NCBI GenBank assembly: GCA_017648235.1
Contig: JAGCIZ010000103.1
Span: 1 to 10,200 of the forward strand
From: Paludibacteraceae bacterium
GTDB lineage: Bacteria; Bacteroidota; Bacteroidia; Bacteroidales; Paludibacteraceae
Reading direction: 5' to 3'
Length of the DNA: 10,200 nucleotides
The translations under genes were made by a program, and so were the position numbers. This document shows, piece after piece, positions 1 to 6,778 of this stretch. The notes under the pieces are model-generated. The model worked only from the letters and a program-made list of their open reading frames with translations, did no database searches and was not told where the DNA came from. Each line of letters opens with the position of its first letter. Within the stretch, counting starts at the first letter, position 1.

Positions 1-23
1 TAACAAAACACAATAAAAAAATG

Positions 24-31
24 TAATTTTG
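24..31 (+). promoter_or_regulatory. Putative -7 promoter element of the dtd operon (TAATTTTG)
   Basis: The octamer TAATTTTG matches the Bacteroidetes primary sigma factor -7 consensus TAnnTTTG and ends 16 bases before the dtd start codon, which implies a short leader of roughly ten bases. The -33 box (TTTG) would fall at the first bases of the window, and none is recognisable there. The same octamer lies upstream of korA. In such AT-rich DNA a chance match is possible, so this rests on position as much as sequence. Confidence 0.5.
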
Positions 32-47
32 TAAAAAAAGTAATATT

Positions 48-500
48 ATGCGTGTTGTTATTCAACGAGTTAAAAATGCATCAGTTTCGGTTGAAGGTAA
101 ACAAATTTCTTCTATTGGAAGTGGTTTTTTAGTTCTTCTTGGAATAGAAGATTCGGATACAGATGAAGATATAAATTGGTTGACGCAAAAAATTGTAAAT
201 CTTCGTGTTTTTAATGATGAAAATGGCGTGATGAATAAGTCAATAATTGAATCGGATGGAGAAATTTTACTTGTGAGTCAGTTTACACTGTTTGCTTCTA
301 CGAAAAAAGGAAACCGCCCTTCTTACATTAGAGCTTCTAAACCAGATTTTGCTATTCCTATGTACGAGAATTTTTGTGTTAAACTTTTTTCCTTATTTGG
401 AAAAGAAATAAAAACTGGTATTTTTGGTGCAGATATGCAAATTTCTTTAGTAAATGATGGTCCAGTTACAATAATGATCGATACAAAAAATAAGGAATAA
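48..500 (+). CDS. dtd: D-aminoacyl-tRNA deacylase (DTD)
   Basis: Cytoplasmic editing enzyme that hydrolyses the ester bond of D-amino acids (and glycine misattached to tRNA-Ala) on charged tRNAs, recycling tRNA and keeping D-residues out of proteins. The 150-residue product has the usual length of the family (about 145). It opens with the characteristic MRVVIQRV strand. The SQFTLF motif is at residues 77-82 and the Gly-cisPro motif NDGPVTI is at 136-142, with G138-P139 forming the chirality-selecting loop of the dimer. Similarity to the E. coli enzyme runs end to end. The first ATG is used and fits the family N-terminus. There is no Shine-Dalgarno sequence, only an A-rich leader, as usual in Bacteroidetes. 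It is the first gene of a three-gene unit and overlaps the next start by one base. Confidence 0.96.
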   Translation: MRVVIQRVKNASVSVEGKQISSIGSGFLVLLGIEDSDTDEDINWLTQKIVNLRVFNDENGVMNKSIIESDGEILLVSQFTLFASTKKGNRPSYIRASKPDFAIPMYENFCVKLFSLFGKEIKTGIFGADMQISLVNDGPVTIMIDTKNKE

Positions 501-838
501 TGAATAAAAAATTGACTATAGAGGAAGCACAAAAGAAAGTTGATAATTGGATTAAAACTTACGGAGTACGTTATTTTAATGAGCTTACAAATATGACCAT
601 TTTAACTGAAGAGGTTGGTGAATTGGCACGACTCATGGCACGTACGTACGGAGAACAATCATTTAAAGAAACTGAAAAGAATAAAAATATAGCCGATGAA
701 ATGGCTGATATATTGTGGGTTTTGATTTGTATGGCAAATCAAATGAACATAGATCTTTCCGATGCATTTATAAAAAACTTAAAGAAAAAAACTTTACGTG
801 ATAATACTCGACATTTAGAAAATGAAAAATTAAAATAA
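500..838 (+). CDS. MazG-like nucleotide pyrophosphohydrolase
   Basis: Small all-alpha NTP pyrophosphohydrolase of the MazG superfamily, which splits (d)NTPs to the monophosphate and PPi, commonly as house-cleaning of non-canonical nucleotides. The 112-residue protein shows the divalent-metal motif EExxE followed by ExxD: E37, E38 and E41 in EEVGE, then E67 and D70 in EMAD. Hydrophobic helices follow (ILWVLICMA at 71-79). It is a single-domain form, unlike the duplicated E. coli MazG (263 residues), so the symbol mazG would be loose. Its ATG shares an A with the dtd stop (TAATG), which suggests translational coupling; a weak AAGGA lies only three bases before the start. Pairing with dtd suggests a shared quality-control role, but the exact nucleotide substrate cannot be read from the sequence. 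Confidence 0.9.
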   Translation: MNKKLTIEEAQKKVDNWIKTYGVRYFNELTNMTILTEEVGELARLMARTYGEQSFKETEKNKNIADEMADILWVLICMANQMNIDLSDAFIKNLKKKTLRDNTRHLENEKLK

Positions 839-847
839 TATATAAAT

Positions 848-1726
848 ATGAAAGAATTTGAATCACTTTTTGAACAATATCATTGCGATGTAGACGATAA
901 AATCGTTGAAAATGAGGTAAAAAAAATTATAATTGAACATTATGAAGAAAATAATAATGTAGAAGTTTATAAAAAGTGCCTAAACTTAATTGATTTAACA
1001 ACTTTGAACGTAGATGACACTGCGGAAAAGGTTGAAAATATGGTAGAAAAAGTAAATAATTTCTCAAAAAACTTTTCTGACATTCCTAACGTAGCAGCCA
1101 TTTGTGTTTATCCAGCGTTAGTAAAAACGGTAAAGGAAAATTTAAGGTTAGATATAGGAATTGCAGCTGTTTCTGCAGGTTTTCCTGCTTCTCAAACTTT
1201 TATAGAAGTTAAAATTGCAGAAACTGCTCTATCAGTTCACTCTGGGGCATCTGAAATAGATGTAGTTATTTCAGTTGGCAAATTTTTAGAAAAAAACTAC
1301 AATGAAGTTTTTGATGAACTAGAAGAAATAAAAGCTGCGTGTGGCGAAGCTCATCTAAAAGTAATACTTGAAACAGGAGCTTTGAAAACTGCTGAAAATA
1401 TTAAAAAAGCATCGGTTTTGGCGATGGAATTAGGAGCTGATTTTATAAAAACCTCAACTGGAAAAATAAATATTTCAGCTACTCTTGAAGCAACCTATGT
1501 AATGTGTAATGCTATAAAGGAGTGGTACGAAAAAACAGGAGTTATGGTTGGTTATAAGCCTGCAGGAGGAATTTCAACTACCGAAGAAGCAGTGAAGCAT
1601 TATACGTTAGTAAAGCATATATTAGGAGATAAATGGTTGAATAACAATATGTTCCGTTTTGGAGCTAGTCGTTTAGCTAACAACCTTTTAAGTAGTATTA
1701 CAGGAAAAGAAGTAATCTATTTCTAG
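848..1726 (+). CDS. deoC: Deoxyribose-phosphate aldolase
   Basis: Class I aldolase that reversibly cleaves 2-deoxy-D-ribose 5-phosphate to glyceraldehyde 3-phosphate and acetaldehyde, the last step of deoxynucleoside catabolism. The 292-residue product aligns with E. coli DeoC (259 residues) over a TIM barrel from about residue 45. The catalytic set is present: D138 in SEIDVV, Schiff-base lysine K201 in FIKTSTGK, and K237 in GYKPAGG (E. coli D102, K167, K201). About 35 extra N-terminal residues, acidic and lysine-rich, precede the barrel. The start is the first ATG, 9 bases after the preceding stop. It is the last gene of the dtd unit; a deoxyribose salvage enzyme beside a nucleotide pyrophosphohydrolase makes sense for nucleotide turnover, though a joint pathway is inference. 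Its stop codon lies two bases from the recO stop on the other strand. Confidence 0.95.
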   Translation: MKEFESLFEQYHCDVDDKIVENEVKKIIIEHYEENNNVEVYKKCLNLIDLTTLNVDDTAEKVENMVEKVNNFSKNFSDIPNVAAICVYPALVKTVKENLRLDIGIAAVSAGFPASQTFIEVKIAETALSVHSGASEIDVVISVGKFLEKNYNEVFDELEEIKAACGEAHLKVILETGALKTAENIKKASVLAMELGADFIKTSTGKINISATLEATYVMCNAIKEWYEKTGVMVGYKPAGGISTTEEAVKHYTLVKHILGDKWLNNNMFRFGASRLANNLLSSITGKEVIYF

Positions 1727-1728
1727 TA

Positions 1729-2436
1729 TTATCTAAAAATCTCTTGCATTATTTGGAGAGATTTTGGAGTTGGAAAATGTTCCAAATGTAACTTGTAATA
1801 ATTTAAAATATGGTTCAAAATTTCCACGCGTTCTTTTCCTGAAAATTGAAAAATAGACATATTTTCATAATTCATACGTAACATTTTGAATAATATTTTA
1901 GAATCATTTCTACTTAGAAAAAAGTTGTGAGTAGGAATCTCTAAACTGAAAACGCCTTCTTGTAAATCAAAAACGGCGTTTTCTTCGTATTTCAAATTTG
2001 GTTTAAACCCCAAAAATGTAGTTAAATGTATCAAAAAAGTTAAATGAAAATTTGCGCAGCTATTTTCCGTTACATCTAAGAATAGAAAAGATTTTTCCAA
2101 AAACTCGTATAAACGAACATCTCCTTCTGATGGTTTTAGAATATGTCCTAAAACTTCTGCTAAAAACAGGGAAATCACATTTTTTTTGTAGTTATATGGC
2201 AAATTCTTATATAGAAAACTTGGAATACCTTCTTTAATATATGGTAATGAGTTATTTGACTTTTTTTCTAGTGTTATTTCAACTAAGGATAGAGGTTGAA
2301 GAAGCGATTTTCTAAATGTTGATTTTTTACTTTTAGTGTCATTCACAACGCAAGTTATTCGCCCATTTTCACGCGAATAGAGATGCACCATATATCCTTT
2401 TGGATATTTATTGGCATATAAAACAATCGCTTGCAT
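1729..2436 (-). CDS. recO: DNA repair protein RecO
   Basis: Mediator of the RecFOR pathway: anneals single strands and helps load RecA onto SSB-coated DNA at gaps. The 235-residue product has the N-terminal OB-fold (about 1-75, from AIVLYANKY through the LLQPLSLVEI strand at 46-55). A helical C-terminal part follows, with the FDLQEGVF segment at 156-163 and a typical tail ending in KSLQIMQEIF. Only two cysteines (C29, C127) are present, so the four-cysteine zinc ribbon of many RecO proteins is absent; I believe this is usual for Bacteroidetes. The N-terminus is a few residues shorter than most relatives and cannot extend further, because the codon before the ATG is the nadB stop in the same frame. 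It is last in the minus-strand series and converges on deoC. Confidence 0.9.
   Translation of the reverse strand: MQAIVLYANKYPKGYMVHLYSRENGRITCVVNDTKSKKSTFRKSLLQPLSLVEITLEKKSNNSLPYIKEGIPSFLYKNLPYNYKKNVISLFLAEVLGHILKPSEGDVRLYEFLEKSFLFLDVTENSCANFHLTFLIHLTTFLGFKPNLKYEENAVFDLQEGVFSLEIPTHNFFLSRNDSKILFKMLRMNYENMSIFQFSGKERVEILNHILNYYKLHLEHFPTPKSLQIMQEIFR
1736..1765. terminator. Possible shared terminator hairpin at the deoC/recO junction
   Basis: A perfect 9-bp stem (AAAATCTCT at 1736-1744 with AGAGATTTT at 1757-1765) encloses a 12-base loop. Read on the minus strand it ends in a run of five T just before the recO stop codon, and read on the plus strand the stem itself ends in TTTT. It lies inside the last recO codons, the only place where a terminator for either convergent unit could sit given the 2-base gap. 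The stem is mostly A-T and the loop long, so it is a weak candidate. Confidence 0.3.
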
Positions 2437-4011
2437 TTAGAAATTGTTTTTTTGAGGATAGTCGATAGTGTAGTGTAAACCCCGACTTTCTTTTCGCATT
2501 GATGCCTGTTTTATAATAAGATAAGCCACGCTAATAATGTTTCTTAATTCGCATATTTCACGAGAAACAACAGATCGGTTAAATAGATTTTCGGTTTCTC
2601 GGAAAAGAATTTCTAAGCGAGACATAGCTCTTTTTAGTCGTAAATTAGAGCGCACAATACCAACATACGAACTCATAATTTGCTGAACTTCTTTGAAACT
2701 TTGCGTAATGAGAATCATTTCTTCTGGCAAACGAGTCCCTTCATCGTTCCAATCAGGAATAGACTGGTTAAATTTTAAATTATCTATTTTTTTTACTGCA
2801 TCTTTTGCAGCAGCATCTGCATATACAATCGCTTCAATAAGTGAATTTGATGCTAATCTATTGGCTCCGTGTAAACCAGTGCAAGAGCATTCTCCAGCTG
2901 CATAGAGACGCAAAATAGAACTTTCTGCGTTTTCATTAACAGCAATGCCACCACATAAGTAATGAGCTGCAGGAGCAACAGGAATATAGTCTTTAGTGAT
3001 GTCTATTCCTAATGAAAGACATTTTTTATAGATAGTAGGGAAATGTTCCTTAGTTTCTTCTGCATTTTTATGTGTTATGTCGAGGTACACGTGTTCTGAT
3101 CCTGATTTTTTCATTTCAGTATCAATAGCTCTTGCCACAATATCACGTGGAGCAAGTGAACCACGCTTATCATATTTGTGCATAAATTCTTTTCCAGCAA
3201 TAGTTCTTAGTTCTGCGCCATAACCACGAATAGCTTCTGTAATAAGAAAGGAAGGGCGTTCACCTTGATAATACAAAGCTGTAGGGTGAAATTGAACAAA
3301 TTCCATATCACGAATAAAACCCCTTGCACGATGAACCATTGCAATGCCATCTCCTGTTGCTACGAGTGGATTTGTTGTAGTTTTATATACATTTCCAATA
3401 CCTCCTGTAGCTAAGAGAGTAATTTTGCCTAGAAACGTATCTATTTGCCTATTTTTTTGATTCAATGCATAAACACCATAACATTCAATGTTTGGAGTAT
3501 GTCTGGTAACAATTTCACCTAAATGATGTTGAGTAATAATATCAATGGCAAAATGGTGTTCAAAGACGTGAATATTTGGATTATTCTTGATACATTTAAT
3601 TAAGCTTTGTTGAATTTCAGCTCCTGTACGATCTTTATGATGTAGAATTCTAAATTCGGAATGTCCTCCCTCACGATGTAAGTCAAAAGTTCCATCTTGA
3701 CTTTTATCAAAATCTACTCCCCATTCAAGTAGTTGTTGGATTTGTGCAGGAGCATTTTTAACAACTTTTTCAACGGCACTTAGTTCACAAATACCGTCTC
3801 CTGCGATTAAAGTGTCCTGAATATGTTTTTCGTAGTTATCTAAAACAGTATTGGTAACAGACGAAATACCACCTTGTGCAAGTGTTGTATTGGTATCGTC
3901 GAGTGAGGTTTTACAAAGAATAGCAACACTGCCTTTTTTGGCAACTTTCAAAGCAAAACTCAATCCTGCAATACCACTTCCTATCACCAAAAAATCGAAT
4001 TGCTTTGCCAT
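2437..4011 (-). CDS. nadB: L-aspartate oxidase
   Basis: FAD enzyme that oxidises L-aspartate to iminoaspartate, the first step of de novo NAD synthesis; it can pass electrons to fumarate without oxygen, which suits an anaerobe. The product has 524 residues (E. coli 540). Visible features are the N-terminal dinucleotide fold with GSGIAGLS at 11-18, the flavin loop TLAQGG at 43-48, REGGHS at 113-118 (E114), and HHKDRTG at 124-130. FVQFHPTALY is at 238-247, catalytic R289 lies in APRDIVARAI, and H350 begins HYLCGG. GLHGANRLASNSLIEA follows at 379-394, and the C-terminal SRGLHYTIDYP at 509-519 separates NadB from succinate dehydrogenase flavoproteins. nadA and nadC are not in the window. It lies 16 bases after the reductase-like gene and abuts recO with no gap. 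Confidence 0.96.
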   Translation of the reverse strand: MAKQFDFLVIGSGIAGLSFALKVAKKGSVAILCKTSLDDTNTTLAQGGISSVTNTVLDNYEKHIQDTLIAGDGICELSAVEKVVKNAPAQIQQLLEWGVDFDKSQDGTFDLHREGGHSEFRILHHKDRTGAEIQQSLIKCIKNNPNIHVFEHHFAIDIITQHHLGEIVTRHTPNIECYGVYALNQKNRQIDTFLGKITLLATGGIGNVYKTTTNPLVATGDGIAMVHRARGFIRDMEFVQFHPTALYYQGERPSFLITEAIRGYGAELRTIAGKEFMHKYDKRGSLAPRDIVARAIDTEMKKSGSEHVYLDITHKNAEETKEHFPTIYKKCLSLGIDITKDYIPVAPAAHYLCGGIAVNENAESSILRLYAAGECSCTGLHGANRLASNSLIEAIVYADAAAKDAVKKIDNLKFNQSIPDWNDEGTRLPEEMILITQSFKEVQQIMSSYVGIVRSNLRLKRAMSRLEILFRETENLFNRSVVSREICELRNIISVAYLIIKQASMRKESRGLHYTIDYPQKNNF

Positions 4012-4027
4012 AAATTATTAATTTTAG

Positions 4028-4816
4028 TTAGTAGATAAAAGGAAAAATCCGTTTTAGTTTTTTATCGTCGAATTCTTCAGAAAATTCTTTTTTGTAACGT
4101 TTATAAATTGAATTAGATCTTGGTACTAAATTAGCACATGTCCAAATAACGAAAATAACTCCAGCCCATGACCAAGAAGCAATAGCAAATCCTATCCATT
4201 CTACGATTTCACCAAAATAATTTGCAGATGTTACATACTTGTAAACTCCTTTTTTAGGCAAATAATGTTTTGTGTCACCAGGTTTTCTTAAGTGGCGTAT
4301 AACATGATCAGAATGTAAGTTTATCAACATTCCTATGAAGAAAAGAACCACTCCAATTATAAACTGAGGAGTTGTAAGCCACTCAATGGTGTACATTTCT
4401 TTTGGAGCTAAGAAAAATATCCATTCTCCTTGTATAAAACCATTTATAGCGCAAAATGTTGCGCCCATGAGCATAATTACAATGGGCATTTTGCTTTTTC
4501 CTTTCAAAATAAATGGAAAGATAAAGGAACGCTGAAAATAATGTAATTCAAACAATAGGAAGAGTAAGAAAGGAACTAATGCGAATTTTTTATCACCACT
4601 TTGTAACCAAATATACAATAGAACTAAAAATGCCGGACATTCCATCAGTATCCAAGCAACTTTATTGTTGATAGCTGGTCCCCATTTTTCAGAGATAGCT
4701 TTTCCGTATCCTGCTTCAACAAAATAGAGAACCACAAAGACAATAGCAGCAGTGATTGCCATAATGTATAGCAAGAAATTAAATTGATCAATGTTCAAAA
4801 TGAAACCTTGACTCAT
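4028..4816 (-). CDS. Steroid 5-alpha-reductase-like membrane oxidoreductase (3-oxo-5-alpha-steroid 4-dehydrogenase family)
   Basis: Integral membrane protein of 262 residues, predicted to use NADPH to reduce a double bond next to a ketone or enoyl group in a lipid or steroid. Hydrophobic segments lie at about 12-34, 54-72, 79-91, 111-128, 150-166 and 206-230. The C-terminal half closely resembles human SRD5A1/SRD5A2: INLHSDHVIRHLRKPGDT at 165-182, then SANYFGEIVEWIGFAIASWS at 197-216, and an ending IFPFIY like the eukaryotic tail. The equivalents of the catalytic Glu and Tyr of SRD5A2 appear to be E59 (MECPAF) and Y93 (LHYFQR). 5-alpha-reductases acting on 3-oxo-delta-4 bile acids are known from gut Bacteroidales, but the substrate here cannot be deduced and may be a membrane lipid. 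It sits between ddh (17 bases) and nadB (16 bases), neither related in function. Family is confident, substrate open. Confidence 0.85.
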   Translation of the reverse strand: MSQGFILNIDQFNFLLYIMAITAAIVFVVLYFVEAGYGKAISEKWGPAINNKVAWILMECPAFLVLLYIWLQSGDKKFALVPFLLFLLFELHYFQRSFIFPFILKGKSKMPIVIMLMGATFCAINGFIQGEWIFFLAPKEMYTIEWLTTPQFIIGVVLFFIGMLINLHSDHVIRHLRKPGDTKHYLPKKGVYKYVTSANYFGEIVEWIGFAIASWSWAGVIFVIWTCANLVPRSNSIYKRYKKEFSEEFDDKKLKRIFPFIY

Positions 4817-4833
4817 GACTTTTTAGGAAAATT

Positions 4834-5733
4834 TTACACTAATTTTTTAATCAATTGTTTTCTGTCACCAAATAAAAAGTCGATAGGTGGAATTTCTATC
4901 ATTGTGTAACATCCTGCCTTCTGTTTCATACTTGCACGAGCACAAGCTACCAAAATTTGTGCTGTAAGAGCAGGATTATTTATTTGCATATTAAATTCAA
5001 AACGTTGGTTTTGTGTTGTTCCAGAAACTCCCTTTCTTAAAAGATTAACGCCATGACCCATATCTTTCAAATCATCTACACTGTCAACTAGATTTACGTG
5101 CGTTTCATCATGCACAAAATAAGGATCGGCTTTTATTTTATTTGCAATCTCGTTGAAATCGTAACCATTTTCAATTTCAACATAAACCATTCTACGATGA
5201 ATACCAGTTCCTAAAGGAATTGTCATAGATAGAGCTTCTTTTACACCTTCGATAGATTTTACTGCCACGGTGTGTCCCATACTCATTCCAGGACCAAAGT
5301 TGGTATAAGTTATACCTTTAGGAGCAATGGCTTCAAAAAGAGCTCTTATAACGGAATCACTTCCTGGATCCCAACCCGCAGATACAATAGAAACGGCATT
5401 ATTTTTTTGAGCTATTGGTTCTAAATCTTCTGTCAATTCATAAATAGACGAATGAATATCATAACTATCAACAGTATTTATTCCTAAACTTAGTACCTCC
5501 TTAGCCATTTGTGGCACACTGCGTGAAGGAGTACAAAGAATAGCAACTTGCACATTCTCAAGTTTTTGGATATCATCAACAATTGTTATTCCTTCTAACT
5601 CTTTTGGTTGATTTGCTACAGAACGACGAACAATTCCTGCTAATTCAAAGTCAGGAGCAGACAAAAGAGCCTCCATAACAGATTTTCCTATATTGCCATA
5701 ACCAACAATAGCCGCACGAATTTTATTACTCAT
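4834..5733 (-). CDS. ddh: meso-Diaminopimelate dehydrogenase
   Basis: NADPH-dependent enzyme that makes meso-2,6-diaminopimelate from tetrahydrodipicolinate and ammonia in one step, bypassing the succinylase or acetylase branches; the product feeds peptidoglycan and lysine. The product has 299 residues (Corynebacterium enzyme about 320). It starts with a Rossmann fold, GYGNIG at 11-16, followed by VRRS at 35-38 near the expected NADP phosphate site. Family blocks follow: DSYDIH at 89-94, SAGWDPGSDS at 118-127, GPGMSMGHTVAVKS at 147-160 and NNPALTAQILVACARA at 252-267. The start is the only ATG that keeps the whole nucleotide fold. It follows korB by 31 bases with no promoter motif seen in the gap, so co-transcription is likely. 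As a direct ammonia-fixing step it fits beside 2-oxoglutarate metabolism, but this link is inference. Confidence 0.95.
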   Translation of the reverse strand: MSNKIRAAIVGYGNIGKSVMEALLSAPDFELAGIVRRSVANQPKELEGITIVDDIQKLENVQVAILCTPSRSVPQMAKEVLSLGINTVDSYDIHSSIYELTEDLEPIAQKNNAVSIVSAGWDPGSDSVIRALFEAIAPKGITYTNFGPGMSMGHTVAVKSIEGVKEALSMTIPLGTGIHRRMVYVEIENGYDFNEIANKIKADPYFVHDETHVNLVDSVDDLKDMGHGVNLLRKGVSGTTQNQRFEFNMQINNPALTAQILVACARASMKQKAGCYTMIEIPPIDFLFGDRKQLIKKLV

Positions 5734-5764
5734 TGTATCTTAATTTTTTGAATAACTAAAAGTT

Positions 5765-6775
5765 TTATTTTACTTCCCAAACATCTCCCTGCATAAGCAA
5801 ATCTTCCAAAGATTTGGTTTGCTTTTTATTTTTAACGTCAGCAATTTGTTCATAAATGCTATCGTTATATGTTGGAGCTCCTACATCACGAATAACTCCT
5901 AATGCAATAGGAAAATCTGGTCCTTCCATCAAAGCAAGTTTTAGATGTAAAGTATTGTCTTGTGCATGAGCATCGTGAACAAGAATATCTTTTTCTGTGA
6001 TTCCGTTTTCACCTAAACGCACAACCTTCAAACCAAAACCATCTTGCACTAAACCTTTTTCATTGTTTTCTCCAAAAATCATAGGTTGACCATGGCGAAG
6101 ATAGATTGCATTTTTTGCTCTACCTTCTTTTGTTGCAACTGCGTTATGAGCACCATCATTGAAGATAACGCAATTTTGCAATACTTCAACTACAGAAGCT
6201 CCTTTGTGTTTTGCAGCAGCAATCAATGTTTCAACACTATTTTGTAGGTCTACATCAACACAACGTGCAAAGAAATTGCCTCTTGCTCCAAAAGCTAATT
6301 CAGCAGGACGGAAAGGATCTTCAACTGTTCCATATGGTGATGATTTTGAAACAAATCCTCGTTCAGAAGTTGGTGAATATTGACCTTTTGTTAGACCATA
6401 AATACGATTGTTTAGTAAAATCATATTAATGTCAATATTACGACGAAGAGCATGAATAAAATGGTTACCACCAATTGCTAAACCATCTCCGTCGCCAGAA
6501 ATTTGCCAAACAGAAAGTTCTGGATTTGCCACTTTTACACCAGTTGCAATTGCTGCAGCACGGCCATGAATCGTATGAAATCCATACGTGTTCATATAGT
6601 AAGGCAAACGAGAAGAACATCCGATTCCTGAGATTACTGCAGTATCGTGTGGTGCAATTCCAAGTTCAGCCATTGCTTTTTGCAATGAAGCTAAAAAGGC
6701 ATGATCACCGCAGCCTGGACACCAACGAACATATTGATCGCTTTTGAAATCTTTTGCTGTATATTTTTTTTCCAT
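5765..6775 (-). CDS. korB: 2-Oxoglutarate:ferredoxin oxidoreductase, beta subunit
   Basis: Thiamine-diphosphate-binding subunit that, with KorA, interconverts 2-oxoglutarate + CoA and succinyl-CoA + CO2 using ferredoxin, replacing the oxygen-tolerant dehydrogenase complex in the TCA route. In 336 residues it shows WCPGCGDH at 18-25, GIGCSSR at 50-56 and LQNCVIF at 199-205. C19, C22, C53 and C202 are the four expected ligands of the single [4Fe-4S] cluster. The TPP motif starts at GDGDG (94-98) and ends at LNN (121-123), followed by YGLTKGQYSPT at 126-136. It lies three bases after korA. No ferredoxin-like delta subunit is encoded nearby, so this is a two-subunit type. The 2-oxoglutarate preference is inferred from overall resemblance; another 2-oxoacid is possible. 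Confidence 0.92.
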   Translation of the reverse strand: MEKKYTAKDFKSDQYVRWCPGCGDHAFLASLQKAMAELGIAPHDTAVISGIGCSSRLPYYMNTYGFHTIHGRAAAIATGVKVANPELSVWQISGDGDGLAIGGNHFIHALRRNIDINMILLNNRIYGLTKGQYSPTSERGFVSKSSPYGTVEDPFRPAELAFGARGNFFARCVDVDLQNSVETLIAAAKHKGASVVEVLQNCVIFNDGAHNAVATKEGRAKNAIYLRHGQPMIFGENNEKGLVQDGFGLKVVRLGENGITEKDILVHDAHAQDNTLHLKLALMEGPDFPIALGVIRDVGAPTYNDSIYEQIADVKNKKQTKSLEDLLMQGDVWEVK

Positions 6776-6778
6776 AAA

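Noticed and set aside
323..532. 69-residue minus-strand open frame across the dtd/mazG-like junction
   Set aside because: Antisense to two well-supported genes, including the Gly-cisPro motif of Dtd; no independent support.
6159..6747. Three plus-strand open frames opposite korB
   Set aside because: All overlap conserved KorB motifs on the minus strand and differ in frame from each other; no domain seen.
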